Assembly: GCF_963676325.1 (NCBI RefSeq) | Contig: NZ_OY781099.1 | Location: forward strand, 2,728,001-2,792,000 | Reading direction: 5' to 3' | DNA: 64,000 bases | Source of the DNA: an uncultured Bacteroides sp. | Lineage (GTDB): Bacteria > Bacteroidota > Bacteroidia > Bacteroidales > Bacteroidaceae | Part shown: piece by piece, positions 55,081 to 62,544 of the stretch | Layout: each line of letters starts with the position of its first letter | Numbering within the stretch: the stretch's first letter is position 1 | Position numbers and translations under genes: made by a program | Notes under the pieces: model-generated | Told to the model about the DNA's origin: nothing | The model's database searches: none | Seen by the model: the letters and a program-made list of their open reading frames with translations, nothing else

Positions 55081-56385
55081 TTATCTTCTGCCACCGCCAG
55101 AGCGTGAGCTACCTCCACTGGAAGAGCTTCCTCCTGAACGGGAACTTCCACCTCCGCTATAACTACTGCGGGATGAGCTATTATCACTAGGAGTATAACT
55201 ACGACTTGAAGATCTGTTATTATCAGAAGATCTATTATTGTCATAAGTAGAACGTCTTGATTGGCCTTCACTACCATAACTACTTCTGCTTTCTGAGCTG
55301 GTTCCACGACTGTATGAACCGCTTCTTGTTGGAGTTGATTCAGGACGACTGTATGAAGATCCTCTTCTATCAACACCTTCACTACCGGTTGAATAAGTAC
55401 GGGTAGAACTTGGGCGGGTGTAAGTTGATCTTCTTGAAGGACCTTCTCCCCGATCAAAGCTACCTGATTCAGAACGGATATATCCGGAACGGCGGCTTAC
55501 TCCTGAATAGTCATCAGTACTACGGGTACCCACTACTCTGCTACTTGAAGAGCGGCGACCTATTGAAGAACGGTCTTGTATACTTCCTGAACGAGAATAG
55601 CTTGAAGAACGACGGTCTATTGTAGATGTACGTGAACGATCACTTCCAAATTCAGAACGATGGGTGTTGTAATATCCACCACGACCGGCCCATTGTCCAC
55701 CATAGCCTCCGCCATAGTAGCCACCATACCATGAGTTATATCCGTGACCGTAATAAGGGTATCCACCATAGTAACCTCCCCAGGATCCGTAACTACCATA
55801 GTATCCACCATAATATGGATAACCCCAGGAAGAGCCCCAGCCCATGCCGTAACTATTATAGCGCCAATCCCACCACAAACGATTAGTAAAGGTAGGAAAT
55901 GCATAAGCATAAAAGTCATCAACATAAATATTCCAGTCCCATGAGTTCAGACCATATACAACATCCCAATAATAAGGACTACTGATACTTACAGCAAAGC
56001 GAGGATTACGAAAACGAACAATTCTTTGTGCGTATTCATAATCATCTTGAGTTCCGTTGAAGCCATTAACCCACTCGCCACGTTCTGGGTTTAGTTTTTC
56101 TTCAACAAATAATGTATCATTTGTCACATTGAAATCATTTTCTTTCGCATCATAACGACGGTTATATTCGTCTATATCGCGAACATCACCCTTACGGTCC
56201 TTAACCACAACCGGCATATTGGTAGAAATATAAGTACGCTTCCTTTCGGTCACTTTCTTTTTCTCTACTTTCCTCACCGAAGTATCCTTTTTATCAGGAT
56301 TGTAGTAAAGATCATCATAACTTTGAGCCATCACCACTGGCGACACACAAAGCGCGATTAGCAATATCTTAACAATCTTTTTCAT
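55081..56385 (-). CDS. secreted low-complexity protein with Gly/Tyr-rich and Arg/Ser-rich regions
   Basis: A 434-residue protein with a signal peptide (about 1-20), a folded-looking N-terminal part (about 25-180), a Gly/Tyr/Trp-rich region (about 180-250) and a long Arg/Ser/Gly tail to the C-terminus (SRSG, SSSR and RRSS repeats). The tail is strongly basic and probably disordered. I recognise no domain name. An antisense frame at 55038-55457 is only a by-product of the biased composition. It heads a two-gene unit with the FadL-like protein. Confidence 0.8.
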   Translation of the reverse strand: MKKIVKILLIALCVSPVVMAQSYDDLYYNPDKKDTSVRKVEKKKVTERKRTYISTNMPVVVKDRKGDVRDIDEYNRRYDAKENDFNVTNDTLFVEEKLNPERGEWVNGFNGTQDDYEYAQRIVRFRNPRFAVSISSPYYWDVVYGLNSWDWNIYVDDFYAYAFPTFTNRLWWDWRYNSYGMGWGSSWGYPYYGGYYGSYGSWGGYYGGYPYYGHGYNSWYGGYYGGGYGGQWAGRGGYYNTHRSEFGSDRSRTSTIDRRSSSYSRSGSIQDRSSIGRRSSSSRVVGTRSTDDYSGVSRRSGYIRSESGSFDRGEGPSRRSTYTRPSSTRTYSTGSEGVDRRGSSYSRPESTPTRSGSYSRGTSSESRSSYGSEGQSRRSTYDNNRSSDNNRSSSRSYTPSDNSSSRSSYSGGGSSRSGGSSSSGGSSRSGGGRR

Positions 56386-56428
56386 GATTCTTTTAGTTTA
56401 AAATTGATTATCTCTTTTAAATCCGATA

Positions 56429-56436
56429 CAAAGATA
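56429..56436 (-). promoter_or_regulatory. -7 promoter element for the low-complexity secreted protein gene
   Basis: On the minus strand this reads TATCTTTG, an exact TAnnTTTG match, 43 bp upstream of the start codon. Confidence 0.6.
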
Positions 56437-56478
56437 AATAAGAGAATCATCTATAAAGGAATATTTTCCCCAAATAGT

Positions 56479-56496
56479 AATAGGGATTTCCCTATT
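56479..56496. promoter_or_regulatory. AATAGGGA palindrome between divergent promoters
   Basis: AATAGGGATTTCCCTATT has perfect 8-bp arms around two bases. It covers the -33 region of the prmA promoter and is 43 bp from the divergent -7 element, which suits an operator. Confidence 0.5.
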
Positions 56497-56501
56497 TTAC
56501 G

Positions 56502-56509
56502 TACCTTTG
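56502..56509 (+). promoter_or_regulatory. -7 promoter element for prmA
   Basis: TACCTTTG matches TAnnTTTG, 30 bp before the prmA start codon. Confidence 0.6.
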
Positions 56510-56539
56510 TGCACATAAACGTTAAGAATAAAGCATATT

Positions 56540-57385
56540 ATGAGATATTTTGAAGTTACATTTAAAACAAACCCTTGCACAGCAACTGTAAACGATGTAC
56601 TTTCCGCTATTCTGGGGGAAATTGGTTTTGAAAGTTTTGTTGAAGAAAACGATGGTATTAAAGGATACATTCAACAACCTGTTTATGATGAAGCTACATT
56701 AAAAGAGGCGATTGCCAATATCCCTCTGGAAGATGTCACAATCTCATACGACACACAATTAATGGAAGATAAAGATTGGAATGAAGAATGGGAAAAAAAC
56801 TTCTTTCAGCCTATTGTTATTGGTAATCGCTGCGCCATTCACAGTACCTTCCACAAAGATGTTCCAAAAGCAGAATATGATATACTAATCAATCCACAGA
56901 TGGCATTTGGTACAGGACATCATGAAACAACCAGTCTTATTCTGGAAGAACTATTAGATGCTGAATTGCAAAATAAATCTCTGCTTGATATGGGGTGCGG
57001 AACTTCTATTCTGGCAATTCTTGCTGCAATGCGAGGTGCTAAACCAATTACAGCCATTGATATTGATACCTGGTGTGTAGACAATTCAAAAGAAAATATC
57101 CTTTTAAATAATGTAGACAACATTACAGTAGAACTGGGAGATGCAAGTTCTCTTCAGGGAAGAGCGCCTTTTGATGTTATTATTGCCAATATCAACCGGA
57201 ATATATTGTTGCAGGACATGAACAGCTATACTGCATGTATGCACAAAAATTCAGAGATTTACATGAGTGGATTTTATGTCTCAGACGTACCTATGATTCA
57301 GGAAAAAGCAAAAAGCCTTGGTCTTAAATTTATTTATCATAAAGAAAAGAACAACTGGGCTGTAGTTAAACTTATAATGGAATAA
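56540..57385 (+). CDS. prmA: ribosomal protein L11 methyltransferase
   Basis: A 281-residue SAM-dependent methyltransferase that trimethylates ribosomal protein L11. It has the N-terminal substrate-recognition domain (about 1-95; DWNEEWEKNFFQP), the linker PQMAFGTGHHETTSLIL and the SAM motif LLDMGCGTSILAILAAMRGA. The later VIIANINRNIL corresponds to the catalytic loop. Its length fits the family. Confidence 0.95.
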   Translation: MRYFEVTFKTNPCTATVNDVLSAILGEIGFESFVEENDGIKGYIQQPVYDEATLKEAIANIPLEDVTISYDTQLMEDKDWNEEWEKNFFQPIVIGNRCAIHSTFHKDVPKAEYDILINPQMAFGTGHHETTSLILEELLDAELQNKSLLDMGCGTSILAILAAMRGAKPITAIDIDTWCVDNSKENILLNNVDNITVELGDASSLQGRAPFDVIIANINRNILLQDMNSYTACMHKNSEIYMSGFYVSDVPMIQEKAKSLGLKFIYHKEKNNWAVVKLIME

Positions 57386-57387
57386 GA

Positions 57388-57540
57388 TTATTGATTTTTC
57401 ATTATAGAAACCCGAGAGGTCTGAGTTACAGAGTTGGTTCGTTCTTTTGAATTTTCAGGATAAAAAACAAAAACCAAAGCAACCAATATAAGAATATACA
57501 AGATCATTTGTCCTGCTATTTTAATAATTTCCTTTGCCAT
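57388..57540 (-). CDS. 50-residue single-helix membrane protein
   Basis: A complete frame on the minus strand: ATG at 57538-57540, TAA at 57388-57390. The protein starts MAKEIIKIAGQMILYILILV, has one strong transmembrane helix (about 10-27) and a polar tail rich in Ser, Thr and Lys. It lies 2 bp after the convergent prmA stop and downstream of the GH25 gene, 67 bp beyond that gene's stop in the same direction of transcription only if read separately. The hydrophobic/polar layout argues for a real gene; the function is unknown. Confidence 0.6.
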   Translation of the reverse strand: MAKEIIKIAGQMILYILILVALVFVFYPENSKERTNSVTQTSRVSIMKNQ

Positions 57541-57607
57541 GACACAATTGTAATTAGTTTATATAGTTAATGTTTCAAATTACTATATAAACGAAACTAC
57601 ATATAGC

Positions 57608-58510
57608 TTATTGTATTTTGGAAGAGCTATTTTTTTTGAGGGTCATTGCTTTTAATTCGTCCAATGTTCCATTGAAAATATTAAGATCCACATTTTCTTT
57701 CACACCGGGGATAGAGCCAACATCTGTATGTTGCCAGAACTTCCATTTTCCTTTATATTGTACTGAATCAACATAATAATGGGCAATCCAATAAGGATAT
57801 CTATTAAAAATAGAATCATTCAAATAACTTGTCTTAAACTTATAGGATGTATAAATAATTGGTTTCACTCCATAATGGGCCTCAACAATATCTAGCCATA
57901 GCTTAACAGCTTTAACCAGGCTTTTACTGGTATGCATTCCTTTTTTCTCAACATCAAGAACCGGTGGAAGATCAGCACTATCCAACTTTACGGTGTTTAT
58001 GAAAAATTCCGCCTGCTTGGCAGCAGGTGCTCCCGGATTGAAATAATGATAAGCGCCGCGAATAAATCCATACTGACGAGCTAAATCAAAGTTTTTCTGG
58101 AAATTATTATCACTGTGATCACCTCCTTCGGTAGCTTTAACAAAAACAAACTGCAAGGGATATTCCGGAGCCTGATACTTAACCAGTTCTTCCCAATTAA
58201 TCTCCCCTTGATAATGAGAAATATCTATGCCATGAACTTCAAAGCCCAGAGGCATGCAAACCCCGTACTCTTTATCACCATTACAATGTTTCCACCTATA
58301 TGAATAGGGACGAATAAAGAACCAATAAAACAGTGCAGAAAAGAATAAAATCACAATTATACTCAGCACACGAACCAACCAACGAGGTAAATCTCTCGGC
58401 GTTCCCTTTCTTTTACGGCCTTTGCCTGCAGAGGAGGATTTCTTCTTTACAGAAACCTTCTTACGCGTTTTTTGCTGGCCATTAACTGCTGACATGGGAT
58501 TTTTATTCAT
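57608..58510 (-). CDS. membrane-anchored GH25 lysozyme-like muramidase
   Basis: A 300-residue protein with a very basic N-terminal cytoplasmic tail (KKVSVKKKSSSAGKGRKRK), one transmembrane helix (about 47-68) and a GH25 domain (about 90-285). Active-site acids are in IDISHYQG and PVLDVEKKG. It is similar in sequence and layout to the secreted enzyme at 27533 but held in the inner membrane, so it may cut peptidoglycan during cell-wall growth. Confidence 0.9.
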   Translation of the reverse strand: MNKNPMSAVNGQQKTRKKVSVKKKSSSAGKGRKRKGTPRDLPRWLVRVLSIIVILFFSALFYWFFIRPYSYRWKHCNGDKEYGVCMPLGFEVHGIDISHYQGEINWEELVKYQAPEYPLQFVFVKATEGGDHSDNNFQKNFDLARQYGFIRGAYHYFNPGAPAAKQAEFFINTVKLDSADLPPVLDVEKKGMHTSKSLVKAVKLWLDIVEAHYGVKPIIYTSYKFKTSYLNDSIFNRYPYWIAHYYVDSVQYKGKWKFWQHTDVGSIPGVKENVDLNIFNGTLDELKAMTLKKNSSSKIQ

Positions 58511-58665
58511 TTATAAAAAAGCATCTTATCGTTTAAAAAAAGTTTCACCACAAATTCCACAGACTAAGCAAATAATAAATATATGTATTTCAAATATAAT
58601 TTTTTACGCAATCTGAGTAATTTGTGGCGAATCTATTATAGAGTCAATAATCTATTGACTAGTAT

Positions 58666-60312
58666 TTATTTACCTTGTTCCAATTGCAATGTTTTGGTCG
58701 GCTGATCACAAACTTCTGTTGGACCAAAATACTGAATAGGACCTGGATATACGTAATCTGTATTTACAGCCCATTCGTCACGTTTTGCAGCAAAAGCAAG
58801 GAATGGTTTGCCATCAAGTTTCACTAACGCTTTTTGGATAACCGGTTTCATTTCACCATGACGTTTTTCCATATTCATCATCATAGTAATTGGAACACCA
58901 CCAGCAATCCATTGATCAGCAGGAGCAGTAGTATTTCTGATTGAAGACATATATCCGGTTTTGCCATTAGCAATCAAGGCAGAAGCTGCATAACCAAGTG
59001 AATAACAATAGTCAGCATCATAATTTGAAGGAGCAGCACAACGTCCTTCGTAACCGAAGAAGTGAACTTGTGAAGCAAACTTACCTACAAATTTACCTTG
59101 TTCTTTCCACTCTGCCAGTTTATTACCAACCATTTCGGCAAGCAGTTTTTCTGTTTCAATAAGTGAAACCTGAACATTTCCGTGAGGATCGCGGTCTAAT
59201 GTTAACTGACGAGCTACACCTTCTGGAAGACTTGCATAAATTTCAGCATTAACCTTTGACAGTTTAGAGATGATATAATCACGTTGGTGAGATTTCTTAA
59301 TATGAGAGAATTCTTCAGCATTGCTTGCAAGGAAATCATTCAGTTCAGAAATCAAAGCCTTCATTGCAGGGATAAACTCAATCAGACCTTCAGGAATCAG
59401 AACGGTTCCAAAATTCTTACCTTGTGCTGCACGAGCTGCTACTGCATTAGCTACATAAGTAACAACATCATCAAGAGACATGTTCTTTGCTTCAACTTCT
59501 TCAGAAACGATGCAGATATTTGGCTGAACCTGCAATGCACATTCCAAAGCAATGTGAGAAGCTGAACGACCCATCAATTTAATGAAGTGCCAGTATTTAC
59601 GAGCAGAGTTACAATCTCTCTGGATATTACCAATAACTTCAGAGTAAACTTTACATGCTGTATCAAAACCAAAAGAAGTTTCGATCATTTCATTTTTCAA
59701 GTCACCATCAATAGTTTTTGGACATCCGATTACCTGCACGCCATATTTCTTTGCTGCATAATATTCAGCCAGGACACAAGCGTTAGTGTTAGAATCATCA
59801 CCACCGATAATCACGATAGCTTTGATACCTAATTCACGAATAATCTTTAATCCTTGTTCAAACTGATCTGCACTTTCAAGCTTTGTACGGCCAGACCCAA
59901 TCATATCAAACCCACCAGTATTACGGTATTCATCGATAATATCAGCAGTCAGCTCCATGTAGTTATGGTCAACCAATCCACCAGGACCAAGAATAAATCC
60001 ATAAAGTTTGCTATCCGGATTTAGCTTCTTTACTCCATCAAAGATACCAGATATCACATTGTGACCACCAGGAGCCTGTCCACCTGAAAGTATAACTCCC
60101 ACATTAATAGCAGGACATTCTACTGTTTCATTAGATTCAACGAATTTAACGATAGGCATTCCATAAGTATTTGGAAATAATTCCTTAATTGCATGCTGGT
60201 CGGCAACTGATTGTGTTGGCTCTCCTTCGCTTGCTTTTACCTTACCACGAAGAGCTTTGGGTAATTTTGGCTGATAAGCCGCTCTGGCAATTTGTAATGC
60301 GCTTTTAGTCAT
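58666..60312 (-). CDS. pfp: pyrophosphate-dependent phosphofructokinase
   Basis: A 548-residue enzyme of the long, plant-beta-like PPi-PFK group. It phosphorylates fructose 6-phosphate with pyrophosphate, reversibly. Motifs include GGQAPGGHNVISG, VIIGGDDSNTNA (the GGDD of PPi-users), PKTIDGDLKN and MGRSASHIALECAL. It serves glycolysis in anaerobes and saves ATP. Its promoter region carries a perfect 16-bp palindrome. Confidence 0.95.
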   Translation of the reverse strand: MTKSALQIARAAYQPKLPKALRGKVKASEGEPTQSVADQHAIKELFPNTYGMPIVKFVESNETVECPAINVGVILSGGQAPGGHNVISGIFDGVKKLNPDSKLYGFILGPGGLVDHNYMELTADIIDEYRNTGGFDMIGSGRTKLESADQFEQGLKIIRELGIKAIVIIGGDDSNTNACVLAEYYAAKKYGVQVIGCPKTIDGDLKNEMIETSFGFDTACKVYSEVIGNIQRDCNSARKYWHFIKLMGRSASHIALECALQVQPNICIVSEEVEAKNMSLDDVVTYVANAVAARAAQGKNFGTVLIPEGLIEFIPAMKALISELNDFLASNAEEFSHIKKSHQRDYIISKLSKVNAEIYASLPEGVARQLTLDRDPHGNVQVSLIETEKLLAEMVGNKLAEWKEQGKFVGKFASQVHFFGYEGRCAAPSNYDADYCYSLGYAASALIANGKTGYMSSIRNTTAPADQWIAGGVPITMMMNMEKRHGEMKPVIQKALVKLDGKPFLAFAAKRDEWAVNTDYVYPGPIQYFGPTEVCDQPTKTLQLEQGK

Positions 60313-60756
60313 TTTAATTAAATTTGTTTAAAGTGTTTAGGTACTTAATATATTAAGTGATGCAAATTTCGCTTTTTTTTCTGAATAATAAAAGCCAATC
60401 CAAGTTTAAAACTACAATTTAATATAAATTTAGTAGTTATTTAAAGCCCAAAAACAGACGATATAATCAATTAAAAATAGTATAAAATTGTATTACCATC
60501 AACACACAGATATTTCTTAATAAACAATTCTAAACGAAATATTACCTATAAGAAAGTGATAATATTTACAGTTTAAGAAGAGCATGCCTGTACATCCAGA
60601 CAAAAACAATAAATACACTCCGTCAGAAGCAACAGATATACCCGGATAAATAAAAAAAATCTTAAATTTTATTAGTAAAAACAATGAAGCAACTTCAGAA
60701 AAAGTCGTTATCTTTACCAAGATTTCATTTAGTATTAACTTAAAAACAAAAAGATC
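60313..60756. other. 444-bp divergent noncoding region
   Basis: No gene was found. It holds a 16-bp palindrome at 60343 and a near-consensus minus-strand -7 element at 60363-60370 (GAAATTTG on that strand) on the pfp side, and a near-consensus plus-strand element TATCTTTA at 60709-60716 on the other. The middle is AT-rich, and a minus-strand open frame within it (60517-60720) lacks coding character. Confidence 0.5.
60343..60358. promoter_or_regulatory. perfect 16-bp palindrome at the expected pfp transcription start
   Basis: ACTTAATATATTAAGT is its own reverse complement. It lies between the near-consensus -7 element and the pfp start codon, where a repressor would block transcription. Confidence 0.5.
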
Positions 60757-61026
60757 ATGGCAAGCAGAAAAGATTTAAAGAAGCATGTAAACTATATTTC
60801 AGGGGAATTATTCACAGAGTGTATGATAAATAGCTTATACGTTCCTGGAACAGATAAGGTAAAAGCTGACGAGTTAATGGCTCAGGTTCTTGAATTGCAA
60901 CAGGAATTTATCAGCCGCATCAGCCATACTCAACCTGGTAAAGTTAAACAATACTATAAAAAATTCCATCAGGATTTCAACAGTCGCATGGAAGCACTAA
61001 TTGAAAGTATTGCTGCATTGAGCTAA
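60757..61026 (+). CDS. small conserved-looking helical protein
   Basis: An 89-residue soluble protein, entirely helical by composition (MASRKDLKKHVNYISGELF ... FNSRMEALIESIAALS). It has no signal peptide or catalytic motif. I recall similar short proteins of unknown function in Bacteroidales. It precedes the acyltransferase gene by 20 bp and may be its cotranscribed neighbour. Confidence 0.72.
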   Translation: MASRKDLKKHVNYISGELFTECMINSLYVPGTDKVKADELMAQVLELQQEFISRISHTQPGKVKQYYKKFHQDFNSRMEALIESIAALS

Positions 61027-61046
61027 TATTAGTTTCAACTAAAATA

Positions 61047-61598
61047 ATGAAAAAAGCAATTTTTAGTTTTATCTATCACAAATTAATGGGATGGAAATCG
61101 GTAGTAAAAGTAGAGGATTACGATAAACAAATTATCTGTGCTGCTCCGCATACCAGTAACTGGGATTTTATTATAGGCAAATTATTTTATGCTGCTATAG
61201 GAAGAGAAACCGGCTTTATGATGAAAAAAGAGTGGTTCTTCTTTCCATTGGGAAGTCTCCTTAGATCAATGGGGGGGATTCCTGTAAACAGAGATAAGAA
61301 AAATTCTATGGTGGAACAAGTTGTCAGGGTAATTAAGGAAAGCAAAAAATTTAGTTTAGCAATCACTCCAGAAGCAACCCGATCAAGAAATCCACATTGG
61401 AAAAAAGGCTTCTATTATATTGCAATGAAAGCTAATATTCCCATTGTGTTAGTAGCTATAGACTATTCAACTAAGACAATAACTTCGGAAAAAGTAATTA
61501 CTCCTTCCGGAGATATTGAAAAAGACATGCGTGAGATAAAACTTTATTTTAACCAATTTAAAGGGAAGAACCCAGAAAACTTTACAACCGGATTATAA
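61047..61598 (+). CDS. PlsC-like 1-acyl-glycerophosphate acyltransferase family protein
   Basis: A 183-residue lysophospholipid acyltransferase-type protein. The catalytic H-x4-D motif is seen in PHTSNWDF, and the second substrate-binding block is EATRSRN in place of the usual EGTRS. It probably acylates a glycerophosphate or another lipid at the inner membrane. It is shorter than typical PlsC, as in other small members. It is followed 10 bp later by the nitrilase gene. Confidence 0.83.
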   Translation: MKKAIFSFIYHKLMGWKSVVKVEDYDKQIICAAPHTSNWDFIIGKLFYAAIGRETGFMMKKEWFFFPLGSLLRSMGGIPVNRDKKNSMVEQVVRVIKESKKFSLAITPEATRSRNPHWKKGFYYIAMKANIPIVLVAIDYSTKTITSEKVITPSGDIEKDMREIKLYFNQFKGKNPENFTTGL

Positions 61599-61608
61599 GA
61601 GAAAGAAA

Positions 61609-62388
61609 ATGAAGACGGCTTTGCGTATTTCACTGGTACAGATAGACATTGCCTGGGAAAACAAACAAGAGAATCTTCGCAGGCTTGAAGTTAAACTTCG
61701 GGCATTAAGCGGAAAAACGGACTTGGTTGTGCTTCCCGAAATGTTTTCTACTGGTTTTACAATGCAAAGCCATCTTTTTGCTGAAACAATTAATGGAGAG
61801 ACCTTAACTACACTCCGGCAGTGGTCAAAGGAATACAATATAGCTCTTGCCGGCAGTTTTATTTGTCTTGAAGACGAAAAGTTCTTTAACAGAGCATTCT
61901 TCTTATCTCCTGACGGTGTAGAACACTTTTATGATAAGCACCATCTTTTCAGGATGGGCAACGAACCCCAACACTTTTCAGCAGGCGATCAGCGATGCAT
62001 TTTCTCATGGCAAGGCTGGAAAATTTGCCTGATGATTTGTTACGATCTGCGTTTTCCCGTATGGTGCAGAAATGTAATCAACGAATACGACCTTCTTGTC
62101 TTTGTAGCAAACTGGCCTACTCCCCGAAACCGTGCCTGGGATACTTTATTATGTGCGCGTGCTCTGGAAAATCAAAGTTATGTATGTGGTGTAAACCGTG
62201 TGGGTGTCGATGGAATGGGTATTCACTACTCAGGAAATTCAGCTCTATATAATATGAAAGGAGAAAATCTTATCAACTTTGCAAAAGATGAAGAAGGAAT
62301 CCGCACTATTAATATCGATTTAGACTCTCTTCGTTCGTTTCGTGCTAAATTCCCGGCATGGAGGGATGCCGACTTCTTCGCCCTCTAA
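61609..62388 (+). CDS. nitrilase-superfamily amidase, omega-amidase (YafV)-like
   Basis: A 259-residue carbon-nitrogen hydrolase with the complete catalytic triad: Glu in LPEMFSTGF, Lys in YDKHHLFRMGNE and Cys in MICYDLRFP. The Phe-rich surroundings match the omega-amidase branch (YafV/Nit2), which hydrolyses 2-oxoglutaramate or 2-oxosuccinamate formed by transaminases. Its position behind the acyltransferase looks like simple cotranscription. Confidence 0.9.
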   Translation: MKTALRISLVQIDIAWENKQENLRRLEVKLRALSGKTDLVVLPEMFSTGFTMQSHLFAETINGETLTTLRQWSKEYNIALAGSFICLEDEKFFNRAFFLSPDGVEHFYDKHHLFRMGNEPQHFSAGDQRCIFSWQGWKICLMICYDLRFPVWCRNVINEYDLLVFVANWPTPRNRAWDTLLCARALENQSYVCGVNRVGVDGMGIHYSGNSALYNMKGENLINFAKDEEGIRTINIDLDSLRSFRAKFPAWRDADFFAL

Positions 62389-62498
62389 TTAAACACTTAT
62401 TAAGTTTTATATAAAAATATTTAGTGATTAAATAATAAAATTATTTATTAAACTACCATTATCATTATTAAAAGGTTGATTAAATAAGAAGAATAGCA

Positions 62499-62506
62499 TA
62501 TCTTTG
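62499..62506 (+). promoter_or_regulatory. -7 promoter element for the NagB/LmbE fusion gene
   Basis: TATCTTTG fits TAnnTTTG, with TTG at 62476-62478 placed 20 bp upstream as the -33 element. This is one of the clearest promoters in the window. Confidence 0.7.
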
Positions 62507-62544
62507 TGACTCTCATAAATCTAATCGTAATAAAAAAATGTATA

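Noticed and set aside
55038..55457. 139-residue minus-strand open frame overlapping the low-complexity protein
   Set aside because: It is an alternative frame of the repetitive Arg/Ser-coding region, with Val/Gln-rich composition and no signal or domain.
60517..60720. 67-residue minus-strand open frame in the pfp upstream gap
   Set aside because: It has no promoter or ribosome-binding signal and looks like AT-rich noncoding sequence that happens to encode hydrophobic residues.
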